A stretch of 64,000 nt of DNA from Solea solea (Eukaryota; Chordata; Actinopteri; Pleuronectiformes; Soleidae): positions 18,702,388 through 18,766,387 of the forward strand of contig NC_081139.1 of assembly GCF_958295425.1 (NCBI RefSeq), in the 5' to 3' direction. Each line of letters opens with the position of its first letter. The stretch's first letter is position 1. Under the pieces are notes generated by a model. That model made no database searches, was not told the origin of the DNA, and saw nothing but the letters and a program-made list of their open reading frames with translations. This document shows positions 1 through 11,984 of the stretch, one piece after another. The position numbers and the translations under genes are program-made.

Positions 1-109
1 TATGAGCCTGCATCAACATGGTTCGCCCATAAGATGAGTGTGTTACCCTACATGACCACCTGGTGAACCTGGACAGTGCAACCATGGCCTCTTCATACTA
101 TTTTCATTG

Positions 110-466
110 TCAAGTGTGCAACATATAGGAGGGTTTATTGGCAGAAATTGAATATTATGTTTGTGTAAGTGTAAAATCTGGAATTTGATTCTTTCCATAG
201 CATTAGAATAAGCTTTTTACATGTACAAGACAAACCACACTGTATGTTTTGTGTTTCAAAGCGGAACCTTACGACGCAAATGAAGAAGAATACCATTATT
301 TCTTCATTCAATCTCACAGGAAAAGAAGAAGCAGACATTTTCTTTATTATGCGAAGACTACCATAGTTCCCTGAGGCACTTGGGAATTGGAGGGGTGAGC
401 GGACTGGATTTTTAACAATATGCCGTCTCACAATTAGATGTCACTAATTCTAACACTTCGAACTTC
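110..466. mobile_element. Degraded MITE-like copy, same family as 25,085-25,492
   Basis: The left end (GTGTGCAACAT, then GGAGGG.TTATTGGCAGAAATTGA) and the right end (TCACTAATTCTAACACTTCG) align by eye with the ends and interior of the better preserved element at 25,085-25,492, including a shared internal AGAATAAGC block. The terminal inverted repeats have decayed. It has no coding capacity, so it would be non-autonomous. Confidence 0.4.
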
Positions 467-826
467 TGGTACAAATGTATTGTTTCTGCAACAAAACAAA
501 GGCGTAAACCTTCAGTTTCTTCCTAGAATACAGCAAATAAAAACACCCAACTGTGATGTTCAACACAACTGAACAACAACAAGACCTGTTTCATCATCAG
601 TCTCATGTCTTACCCACAGAGAAGGATGCAGGTGTCCCCTACTCTCCGGGTTGTGCTCCCTTGACCTCTCTTCTGCCATAGGTCACCACTACAAAGGTTT
701 TTTCCAGCACAGGTTCTCAGGAGGAACAGTCTCAACAAACTTTACCTCCATTTCCACCACAGGAACCTGTCAGCTCCATTTCCCATCATGCTCGGCTGCT
801 TCTCACAGGTCTGCTACTTAACCTCT

Positions 827-849
827 CCCACACACACACACACACACAC
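827..849. repeat. (CA)n microsatellite
   Basis: Uninterrupted CA dinucleotide run, about ten units. Confidence 0.9.
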
Positions 850-1228
850 TTTCTCACATGTCTGTGTGTGGCTATTAGGCCATATTTACTCAGCTTTGGC
901 CCCAAAAAACCCTAGTGTTGCTTTGTTGATTATTCTTCTTGCAGTTAAGGCTAAATAAAACCAGTGGTTCTCAGAGATGACAGCACTCTAGTCCTCTCTG
1001 TCCTGAGCTAGGATGCAAAATATAACAATCTATGAGAGAGTCCCAGTATATTCAGTCACACGCTAATGCTTCCTCTATTTCACACAATTTGACAAGTGAA
1101 CACTATACACACACACCAGCCTGTCACACCGAATTCATACTTCCCCACTTGCACTGCACATGACAGCCAGACCAGCAGTTTCTGAAAGGCTTGGACAGGC
1201 TATTCAAACACATTTGGCAGCACAAAAT

Positions 1229-1251
1229 ACACACACACACACACACACACA
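1229..1251. repeat. (AC)n microsatellite
   Basis: Uninterrupted AC dinucleotide run, about eleven units. Confidence 0.9.
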
Positions 1252-3260
1252 CTGATCGACCGCTCTCTTTCTGGGCTTGACCACAGCTCTCTGGGCCCTC
1301 AGATATGAAGGGATTCTTCTGCTTCATGCTCTGTCAACACCGGAAAATCCTTCATCAGCCTTGCCAACTTGGGAGGAACTCACTCCTCAATAAATTATGT
1401 ATTTATATTAAATGCTACATAATAAAATTTTAAACTGTCAAGTCTTGAGAAAGCAGAAAGACCAATAGCTTAGGGCAGACAATGGTCGTGAAAATGTAAG
1501 GCAGTGTAAGATAATGACAGACAGGAAATGTGTGGATATAAACTGTAGAGATTAAACATATGACTGTCCTCAATGTCTATTCCAACAATGTGAATGTTTA
1601 TAATTCCAAGATGGACAGCCTAGAAGTTCACTACACTTCACTGACATTGGCAAACACCTGAGGTCTAAAACTCAAATGACCTTGGGGCCACATGACACTC
1701 AGGTCGGGCGATATGACTATGAGCTCAAAATGATATCAAGATATTCTCTCAAAATGAAAGTGTTTGCTTTGTTATGGAACAATATACAGTTCCCCACAAA
1801 AAAACATATTCATGATGCAGAAGAATCTACAAATAAAAAACACACATTTAATTGGCGGGCTGCAAGAAATCTAACAAGGGACTTCATGCGTCCCTCAAGC
1901 CATAGGTTTGAGACCTCTCGTTTAAAGAGTCAGTGTATGGAGAAAGTTGTTTTGGCTTTTACTGAACTTTACATCCAAGGAGACATCTCTTTGACACAGT
2001 CGGAAAAAACAGCCTATGCGTTCATATATTTTACGACTACATAATAAAGCCTGTCCCAGAGACAGACACACAGGCCATCGGGAGGCCGGAGAACTACTTT
2101 AGTGAAGGCAGGCATTAATGTTATCAAGACCACAACAACCGAGACCAAGACGAGACTAGGACTTTTACGGACCAAGACAAAGCAAGACTGACTCAAGGCC
2201 AAGACCAGTTCAGTATAAACAATGCACAGCTATAAGAAATTAAGTCACACACGCTATATTTGGCTTGTCTCCGGCTGTTCAAGACTGCTGACAACCTTAA
2301 TATTCTAATGTTTTCCAGTCATGATCCAAGATTACAATGCCAGGATTCATCTTTGTCTTCTGTACTGTGGGATTTGACAGCAGCTTGCATCCATGATGTT
2401 ACATTATTGTCATATTTTAGTCTCATCCTCTTCCCTGTACATGATATTGATCAGGATTCATTTTTCAGATCAACAGCAAATGACCTACCTGAGGAATAAA
2501 GCTTAAGTAAACGTAGTGGATTCTTTGGAATCCTTTGTCTCTGATGTTTTACAGCAGTTGACTTCTGTAATGCTGCATTAGAGCTTCCTTCTTTTCTTTC
2601 CTTTGCACAACTTCATTCTCTTCACACCAGCTATAGGAGTAACTCTTGTTTGCGCACCTTCCTCATCTTCTTCAACCTGTCGCCTATGATGCTTTCCTTT
2701 AATCCTTTCATCGTCTAATCTTTGGTTTGCATTGTTGCCCTCCCCAGCTCTAACTTCTCACAGCCCTTAGTCCTTAATCAGTTCAAAGTTCTCCTTCATT
2801 CTCCCTCCCCTGGACTTAAGTCTTCATCTCCTTCTTCTAACATTAATTATAATTTTCCGCCGGCTGTGCACAAAGAGGTGTAATGCTTCTCTCCATAATT
2901 GTAAATTCATAGTTCTCCAGCACACAATTTATCTTATCGCATAATTTAATTGTATTCTCCTAATTTAAAGACTTTTATATCATAATTTAGACTTTTGTCA
3001 TTTTTACTATTTACATTTTATTTTATAAATGTCAATGTTAAATTAATTGCTGTCTTTTGACTTTTATCTCATAGATGAAGACTTTTGTTTCATAATTTAG
3101 ACTTTTGTCACGTTTTACAGTATATTTTATAAATGTCAATGGTAATGCATTAATGATTTGTTTGCATTTCACTATGTGAAACGACTCCTTATTGGGCACT
3201 TTTAATGCACATTTGCACAAAAGGTGCATTACAAATAAAGCGTTGTTTGAATTCTACCCA

Positions 3261-3306
3261 TCTGTCCGTCTGTCTGTCTGTCTGACTGTCTGTCTGTCTG
3301 TCTGTC
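3261..3306. repeat. (TCTG)n microsatellite
   Basis: About eleven TCTG units with single-base interruptions (CCGT, GACT). Confidence 0.9.
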
Positions 3307-3770
3307 CAGTGTTAGTTATCCGTGTGTGGACGTGTATTTAGCTCATTCACGTAAGGATTTAAGGCAAACTCGTGAACTAAGTTCCGCCCATGGTTCTCAT
3401 GTTTCACGAATAACACGTAACTTATAAAGTCACGGAAAAGTAGCGACACATAACAACATGTGTTTTATCGCCCAGAAAATCGTTGAAACTACAAATATAT
3501 ACATAAATATATATAAAAAATCTAACCGACATGTTGCTCTTCACTGTTCCCAACGTCATCGGTTCGGACGTAGCTTTGTTTGAGTTGAACACATCTCTGC
3601 GACTTGACTGAACATGTTGTTTTAGTTGAAAAATACACTCACATATTTACTGAAGCGACATAACGTCAAGCCACGTTTCAACACAACAGAACACTTGACA
3701 CACAGGTTATGTTGTTTTTAAGTATTCTAAGTATTTCTGTGATAAAGACAGAATGTGTAAAGCCGCTTAC

Positions 3771-3900
3771 CTTTAGAGCTGCCCTTTCCTCACTGACATC
3801 ACTGGACGCTTCCTAGTTTATTGCGCGTGCGCGGATCACCAGTCAATCCCTTCTAACAGCCAATGAGAAAGCTGTAGAACAAAATGACCCGCCTACATTT
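3771..3900 (-). promoter_or_regulatory. Likely CpG promoter and 5' UTR exon of a leftward gene
   Basis: On the minus strand a possible exon ends with AAAG followed by donor GTAAGC (exon end 3,771). Just upstream lie an NRF-1-like GC palindrome (TTGCGCGTGCGCGG on +, about 3,820-3,834) and a CCAAT box (about 3,860). The only ATG before the donor hits a stop after eight codons, so the exon would be non-coding. This combination is typical of housekeeping promoters. No coding exon of the gene is recognised to the left, so its identity is unknown. Confidence 0.45.
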
Positions 3901-5341
3901 ATGATTTGTAAACAATGCGTTTGAGGAAGCTGTAAAATGACTTATAGACGATGAAATTCTCTGTCATAACGAAACAGAATTACATGTTTCGATTGGTTCT
4001 TGAGAAAAGAACCTCTCGCTTTCAAATAAAACCCCTTAAATTGATTAGAAATGTTTAAACTCAAGTTTCTTTGTTTATTAATCACATACTGGTTAAATAA
4101 ATATCAACTCAATTTTATGTGTACAGCACAACATCCTAACAAACGGTGTCTTTAGGTACTGTACCTAGACAAGACAAACAATAATTAGAATTAACATTAT
4201 GGAAATAAATTGAAAACCCAACAGTTCACACAATGAGCAAGCAATGTGCATCATTGAAAATAAAAACAACAACAACAACATAATTATAACATTTAACAGA
4301 AATATATTTTCTGTCCACGTCTCGATTCATTGATGGGGTTTCAGTTTTTTCCAGAAACAATGACTAGTTTACTCCAGTAGAGGGCATTACAGCATCTGCA
4401 GATAGACTTCATACAGCTGTCACTGCTTAAATTCTTTCATCCATTCTGTCTATCTATTCTTCCACCCAAATAAAAACATGATTTTAAGACAAAAACACAT
4501 ATATTTTTTTTAATTCAGATAACACTTAATCATCATTACAGCAAAAGTGAAATTAATGAACAGCTATTGCACAGTTAAATACACAACACAGAAACAAAAC
4601 AAGTACAAACAAGTTTTCATTTTAACATTTCCAACTCAAAACTAAATACACAACAATAAAACAGATAATAAACAGATTTGTTAAGATGAAAAAAATTCTA
4701 CATACACTCAATATAAATAATACATGTGATGTTAATGTCATAATCTTGCTCATTGCTTCCCAAACCTCAAAATGAGGATATTCTCAAATGTCTTGTTTTA
4801 TCCACAAACTAGAACTAATCCATTTTATTTGATTTCAATGTTACATGCACCACAGAAACCAAAAACTCAAACCGAAGAAGCTCAAACAGATTAATTGATG
4901 ATCAAAATAGTTGGCGATTCATTTAGTAAATGATAAATAATCGATTTATCGTTGCAGCCCCTAACGTAGAGTAAATATAAATTAAGATCTTATGCAGAGG
5001 GAATTTCATTTATTCATCCTTACAACAAAATTCTAAATCTAAAGAGTTATTTTCCAATTGAATATGGACACTGACATATTTAATGTATCATGAATATGTA
5101 CAAAAGAGAACTCAAAATGAATACACACCGTACAGTATGTTATGCACTGCCCAGTTAAGGTGATGAATATGTTATACAGTTGTATATTTTGTCAGAGCAC
5201 AGTCAGCCAAATCCTTTTTAGGCTTTTAATTATATCATTTTTATGATCACACTGTGATACAGTGAGAGCAACCATGAAACAGACGCTGTGTCCATGACAT
5301 AATTTAAGGTGTTTCCTGATTTCAGGCCTCAGTGCAGGCTG
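3901..5341. other. AT-rich intergenic stretch
   Basis: No coding exon is seen. Around 4,895-4,962 the text reads (minus strand) GGGGCTGCAACGATAAATCG, which resembles the common terminal sequence of a fish non-autonomous DNA element with TCGATTAATCG-type ends. The remainder is unique-looking AT-rich sequence between the leftward promoter and the myl9 promoter. Confidence 0.45.
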
Positions 5342-5680
5342 CCTATTTAGGGAAAGCCACCATCCTTCAAAATTGCTCTGCATCTGCTCACAATTCTCTC
5401 CCCCATGTCCCCACACACTGCTCCGCACAGTGTGTCCTCCAAATGTTTAGGCCCTTTTCTCTAAATAAGGCAGCCTTATCGTAGTTCCTGTCATTTCTGC
5501 CGCTTTCCCAAACATCCCGAGCCGAGTCTGTGGCAGCTACAGGCTGCAGCCCGTGCATTCTTAACCATGTATGGAGAAATGGCCTGGCCTCGGGTGTCTT
5601 TGTATGAAATGAGCTGGTGTCTCCATTGGCTGGGGCAGAAAAGGGGGAGGAACCCACTGGGAGTCTGGTTCTTTAAACAA
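5342..5680 (+). promoter_or_regulatory. myl9: Putative myl9 promoter with CArG (SRF) boxes
   Basis: A perfect CArG box, CCTATTTAGG, sits at 5,342-5,351. Two one-mismatch versions follow: CTAAATAAGG at 5,461-5,470 and CCATGTATGG at 5,565-5,574. An inverted CCAAT (ATTGG) is near 5,624 and a TATA-like TTTAAA near 5,672. Smooth-muscle contractile genes, MYL9 among them, are classic SRF/myocardin/MRTF targets, so this is the expected control region. It lies just upstream of the proposed non-coding first exon. The boxes are seen; their function is inferred. Confidence 0.5.
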
Positions 5681-5699
5681 AACTTTTCAGTGGGACTGC

Positions 5700-5783
5700 C
5701 TGCCTGCTTTCCTTCCTCTGCTGTGTAGGACCCAGACAAAAGGGAGTTTGAAGGAGTCTCACATACTTTCACCTGAAGCCAAG
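5700..5783 (+). other. myl9: Putative non-coding first exon of myl9
   Basis: A good donor, AAG|GTGAGAAA, ends the exon at 5,783, about 110 bp after a TATA-like TTTAAA. Splicing to the acceptor at 9,337-9,338 would join this leader to the 20-nt 5' UTR before the ATG, the usual MYL9 layout (non-coding exon 1, start codon in exon 2). The exon start is only an estimate and no transcript evidence is available. Confidence 0.4.
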
Positions 5784-6289
5784 GTGAGAAACACACACTG
5801 TTTTGTTGCCATTTGGTTGTTTTAATACTTTTCAGATGTCTTTTCTATATTGAAGAAGCTTCAAAGTGTCATTTCTGTGAGTCCAGTTAGAACAGAGGAC
5901 TTCTTGAAGAGCAGCTTTGATCAAAATAAGTTACAAGTGATCTTTTTCATCTGTTGATCGAGGCTCGCAGAGAGTGAGAGAGGAACATCTGTGCTCCAGC
6001 ACAGACTCACCGTGTACTTACAGTATGTGCTTACCTCTCATCGCATCTCTACGGTACATTAGACAGAGGAATCTGAATGCAGCTGACCCGTTTCACTCTG
6101 CCTCACTCACAATCCCTTGAACACACATTCATACACACATCTGATGTCTTTTTATAGACGGGGAGAGCTTCTCCTCCACTTCACTCTGTTTGGTTTTGGA
6201 ATTCCTCAACCATAGACTTTCTCTATCTTCACCTCAGACGTGGAGATTTGACGTTACAGTGAGGGTCTGAATGTGTGGCATGTCTGTGA

Positions 6290-6323
6290 GTGTGTGTTTG
6301 TGTGTGTTTGTGTGTGTGTGTGT
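6290..6323. repeat. (GT)n microsatellite
   Basis: GT run interrupted by TTT at two places. Confidence 0.85.
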
Positions 6324-7606
6324 TGCTGGACAGTGGAACAGAGGAGCTTTGTCATCTCATCACAAGAGGATAAGAAGGGGACAGAGCAGCTGTGGTGACC
6401 AGAGAACAAAGCTGAGGCACGTCAGCCTAATGTTTGTGTTGCTGGGATTGGAAACAGTTACAGTATAATCTCCCTCTTTGTGAATCATTGACGATTGACT
6501 CAGATGGCAAATTTCAGGGATGGGACGATATACAATATTTAACTCAATCGTGGTGAGTGTCCATAATGGGGATAATCACTAATGAGGAAACCTGTTAAAA
6601 ATGTTGCTTGGTTTGCCAACATACAGTCCTAGGGATTCATTTTTGGGATCTTTTTTGTTTTTAATTGAAATTGCAACACTTTTATAAGTCATTTTTTGGT
6701 TGGTTTCCGTATTTATGCACATTTTCTGAACGCTTACAAATGAGAACCAAATTAAGATAAAGTACGGACAGAAAGCCCTGTCTGTTTATGTCTGCAACAT
6801 TTAAAAAAAGACAAAAAATGATTTCAATAATATTGTGGATCACAATAATTATGGACAGGATAATCATGTCATATCTAGTTGCTACAACACCACATCCCGT
6901 TTGCTTTATTGCACATTATAACAATAAGCAGTCTTGTGTACAGTTTACAGTTTCATTTAAAAACTGTAAACTGTACTTTATCTTTCTCTCACACTCAAAC
7001 AATTGCATGGTAAATTGCTGCACACGTCTCACATGATGAATAAAACGTGTTGTATCGTGAGAAAGATTTACTGGAGCGATTGGAGCTTCGACGCTGTTTT
7101 GTTTCTTACTTCCTCTGATGGAGAATGGGAAGGGTGTGAGCCAGCAGTACACATGTGAAACGACAGAAGCAGCCAAACAGCCGTGAAATAAATGACTGGA
7201 AACACTGATCCAACATGAGGATCAGGAGGAAAGAAAGGAAGACATGTGTGTGTTCAAGCTTATCTTCTAACTTATATTATTAAAGTTAGACACTGTGGAC
7301 AGAACCCAGGCTCGTTAAACTCCTTTGCATTGGCGATAAAAGTTGAAATGCTGCTTCATTTGAATCAAGGTCACATGAGGAAAGCTGCAAATGTAACGAC
7401 ACGATGAGATAAAAAGTTAAAGATAGGCAAACCTGCTTTCACTGGCTTTTCTTTTAGGCCTCTCTGACTCATACAGACACAGAGATGTCGAATAATCCCA
7501 TCCAAATAAACATGACAACAAACAGTGTCACAAAGCCTAGTGGACAGATTTAGTACTTAGACAGTTGAGAGCTATTTATAACTGTTGGAGTACACTTGTA
7601 TGGCCG

Positions 7607-7800
7607 CTTCATTAGCTACACCTTTATTAGTTCACCCTAAGAAAATGGCAGGAGTGGCACCAGGTGTAGTCTTTTGTTGCCGTAGTCCTTATGCTCCAAG
7701 GTTTTGATGATCTTCTGCATACATGGTGGTTATTTGAGTCACTTTTCCAAGTTATGCTTGCCTGTGTATCACTAGAGCAGTCCCAGCATCTCTGACTCAC
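7607..7800. mobile_element. Fragment of a fish DNA-transposon-like repeat
   Basis: The stretch resembles, from memory, the end of a widespread fish repeat whose terminus is of TTAGGTACACCT type and whose interior reads GGTGTGGTCTTCTGCTGC and GGTTATTTGAGT. Here one sees ATTAGCTACACCTTTATTAG, CCAGGTGTAGTCTTTTGTTG, CTTCTGCATACATGGTGGTT and ATTTGAGTCACTTTTCCAAG. It is truncated and degraded. The fragment at 19,571-19,720 seems to come from the opposite end of the same family. Confidence 0.45.
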
Positions 7801-7855
7801 TGATTTAAGGACTGACTCAGCATCAGGTGCATGGCACATTGACGGCTCGTTAAGT

Positions 7856-7874
7856 GATATATATATATATATAT
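7856..7874. repeat. (TA)n microsatellite
   Basis: Short pure AT dinucleotide run. Confidence 0.85.
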
Positions 7875-8229
7875 CTGCCATCTTTTGCCTTTTGTAAATC
7901 ACCTGTCAGGTTTGAAGGCTGTCAAGTGACCCGCTGGACAGTTTTGTGATTAACACATGGACAGAAAGACAGATATTCCTTCAATAGGTAACATCACTTC
8001 CCTTTCATCATCTTTGATGCCACATTTTACATCAAAGGGAGTTAAAGACTCTACTTTAATGTCGAACAAAAGATGGGAGTTCACTGAGCATTGGGTGACA
8101 TCATGCTCCTTTCATCATCTGTGATGAACAGGTGTATCTATTAAAGTGGCCGTTGAGAGCATACAGCAAATATGTTATTGCAGTTTGTTGACTCACAGAC
8201 TTTTATTTATCCAATCCAATCACAGCTGA

Positions 8230-8420
8230 CATAGGGCTTAAGGCGGGGTCACACCCTGGACAGGTCTCCAGTCCATCACAGGGACACATAGAGAGACAAA
8301 CAACCATCCACTCTCACACTTGCACCTACGGTCAATTTAGAGTGTCCAATTTGCCTAATCCCCAAATCTGCATGTTTTGGACTGTGGGAGAACCCAGAGG
8401 AAACCCATGTGTTGTGTTTG
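8230..8420 (-). mobile_element. 3' tail fragment of the SINE/LINE family seen at 33 kb
   Basis: Read on the minus strand this matches the 3' part of the SINE at 33,010-33,356: CCCACAGTCCAAAACATGCA, GGGGATTAGGCAAATTGG, CCCTGTGATGGACTGGAGAC, CTGTCCAGGGTGTGACCCCG. The tRNA-like head is missing. Such tails are shared between fish SINEs and partner LINEs, so it may come from either. Confidence 0.6.
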
Positions 8421-8987
8421 TTTAAAATACATTATACATTACATTACAATACAAATACATTATGTCTGAATCACCTGCATTCAAACACTGAACATTATCC
8501 AAATGAACTGAACTGTAGCTACAGTTACTGGCAGATCTTCACATGTGTCAATAAATAAGTGGAGTTAACACATTATACAAATGTCATCATTAAAAAAACT
8601 GTAATAAATCTAGTACTTTTTAGTTGGCACCCGTGTTGAATGTTAAAATTTGAGAGGAAGTGATTTGTCTTAACATGATTAACACTTCAGGATCATCTCA
8701 GCTACTCGGTGTGGAACCATTTTCCGTTTTCCCCCCTGAGATCTAATTATGCCAAAAATGGAAAATTGGTGTACATCCATTAAAATGAGCATCTACGTTA
8801 CAAATCTCCTCACAAACAAATGATAAATATGATCAGAGTCTTATTACAGCTTATGTGAGAAACCATCTAATTGTCAAGTGGTGGCACATACAGTATTCCA
8901 CACGTCCACGTGATTACCTGGTCTCCCTTCTGACTGTCCAACCTGTCCCCAATCTAAAACTACCCTCTGGGTTTAACTCAATCAGAA

Positions 8988-8988
<1 letters not shown>

Positions 8989-9037
<49 letters not shown>

Positions 9038-9039
9038 AC
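8989..9039. repeat. (TC)n(AC)n compound microsatellite
   Basis: About twelve TC units followed directly by about twelve AC units, some 300 bp before the first myl9 coding exon. Confidence 0.9.
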
Positions 9040-9328
9040 CTTGCACCTTGCAGACATGGATGACAGGTCTAATTCTGGAAGCAGCAGAAGTTAGCTGCAG
9101 TGTGGAGACAAGTCGTTTTCACACTCATCATCATTTCAGGGGAGTGTGACTCTGTTTCTCTGGAGGAGGCAAAAGGAGAAGATTCCTCTGCTTGGAATAA
9201 ATGAAAGAAAAAGCATGATAGAGCTATACTGTGGATGCAGTGTTTTGGTTATTTAATGTAAAATATACATTTGTTTCAAATGGATGCTGGAATCTGTGTA
9301 TGTCTAGCATTAACGCAGTCTAATCTGA

Positions 9329-10169
<841 letters not shown>

Positions 10170-10660
10170 AGAGGAGGGAGCTACTGCATCAAACCCCCGC
10201 ACACATACAGTATATATCTATCTGCAGACCGCAAGAGAGGGGGCGGGACTACAAGTGGGTGGGACTATAAGCAAGTGGTGGAGCTTCAAATATCCGAGAA
10301 GCTAGCAAAAGATAAGGGCGAGGGTAAAGGTTAGGTCATGGTTACGCCACTTGTGAGAGAACTACAAGTGGGTGGAACTATGAGCAAGGAACTGCAAGTT
10401 GTCCAGATACAGGTGTAGCCCCGCCCACTCAGAAAATCCCACCCCTGTCTTGCACTCTGCAGACAGACCCCTCCCCACACGTCAATCCCAAGCTTCTACC
10501 TTTGTAAACCTTGTAGATTTGAAAGAAATTGAATAGGAATGCATGTAGGAACACTGTAACAAGGATTTTTTAAATTGTGTTGCCGTATATTAGAGCTATA
10601 TGTTTATCAGAGGTTGAAATGTGGGATTCAAATAATCTATAATAAACTATTTTTCAGTTT
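10170..10660 (+). terminator. myl9: myl9 3' UTR with poly(A) signal at 10,641-10,646
   Basis: After the TAG stop the sequence continues as a GC-moderate 3' UTR, and a canonical AATAAA lies at 10,641-10,646 (within AATAATCTATAATAAACTAT). Cleavage would fall near 10,660, giving a 3' UTR of about 490 nt. A segment resembling CTACAAGTGGGTGGGACTA is present twice (about 10,248 and 10,362), a small internal duplication. Confidence 0.7.
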
Positions 10661-11984
10661 TTATTCATTATTGAAGGTTTAAATCCATGAAGAGAGGTGT
10701 ATCACAGTATCTGCATCTCGTGGCGACATATTTACTGCGACTTCATCTACTTGGACTGCAGCTGCTCTGAGCTTTAAGGGGAACTTAGTTTAAAAAAGCA
10801 TTAACACTGGTATGTGCGCGCGGCTGTTGCTTGGACTGCCAGATTCAGAGCTAACATACAGCTCCAGCCATGTTTACCTCTTCCTGCCAATTAGCTACCA
10901 CGCCTGCACAAGCACTGCAACAAGTCTCCTGCTCTGTTAATGTCTGTGTCCCTGTACGTTGGAGGAAAATGATCAGTATGTTGTTTGTGTCTTATGACCT
11001 TTTTGACAATCAAACGTGGTGAGTACTTCAGTGTGATACACACACACGCATCTTTCTCCCATCGACTGGTTGTGTGTATTTGTTGAAGGATCAGCTGTGT
11101 GTGTGTGTGTGTGTGTGCTGTTGAAGGAAACAGTCTTGAAATTGCTCAAGCAAATAAAGGAAGTTTGTTCATACCATTGACAGCAAAAAGTGCAGATACT
11201 GTATGTGTTTGGGTTATTATATTGTATCTGTGCTGACATTGACTACAAATTGACAACCAAACAAGCGTCAATAACTTCATTTACCATAAAACAGCAGACA
11301 CCTAAATTCTAAGAGTTTGAGGATCCTTCCTAACACAAACTGCAAGATTATTTTTAGATTTTAAACATAGGTTTTATTATTAGGTTTTTATTTGATTTTT
11401 TTTTTTTTAAATTAAAAAAAAAAAAATTCATAAAAAAGCTAAAACCTTCAAAAAAGTAAATAAAATACCATCTAATAAAACTTTTACACGTCTTGACAAT
11501 TTAACCAAATGAAGACTTTATTTCCTGCTTTAAGAATTAATATTAATAGAAAAATAGGTAAATAAAATTTCTTGAGCAGAATTTTTATCCCCACATTATT
11601 ACAATTGTTCAAGCTGTAAGCACATTTCTCAACATTCATTAATGAGTTCAGTAAATACAAGGTTGTGTCTCGGCACACTTTGTAAATGTCACTATTTAAA
11701 TACCTTTCACACGAGGATGACTTGATCATTTAAACAAAGTTTAATTATTCAACTTTATTTCAATCTTTAAGCTAAAATTAAAATTCAATAAAACACTTTC
11801 AGTTCTTTTCAGTCAAACACCATTGAAGCGCACAGTAAACCACCATTCACCAATATAAAAAAAACACCAAGTCAACATCATCTTTGGAAAAAATAAGCCT
11901 ATTATAAGACAATAACTAAGAAAATAAGTAAATTTGAATCTCAATAAAGACTGCAGAGAAACCAAATGTATGAAAAAAGGAACT
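10661..11984. other. Convergent myl9/tgif2 intergenic gap
   Basis: About 1.3 kb between the poly(A) signals of two tail-to-tail genes. No coding exon is seen. It contains a TG microsatellite (11,095-11,118) and very AT-rich sequence with adjacent T and A homopolymers around 11,396-11,426 that could form a hairpin. Confidence 0.6.
11095..11118. repeat. (TG)n microsatellite
   Basis: Uninterrupted TG dinucleotide run, about eleven units. Confidence 0.9.

Larger units (their letters stand above)
1..3770. other. Left flank without recognised coding exon
   Basis: I find no exon with recognisable protein similarity on either strand. The stretch is AT-rich and holds a degraded MITE-like repeat (110-466), two CA/TG microsatellites and a TCTG tetranucleotide tract. 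If the minus-strand donor near 3,770 is real, this stretch is the first intron of a gene leaving the window to the left. Confidence 0.5.

Noticed and set aside
600..830. Possible coding exon with Ser/Pro/Gln-rich translation
   Set aside because: Two frames read for a while but no splice pair, homology or conservation signature supports either.
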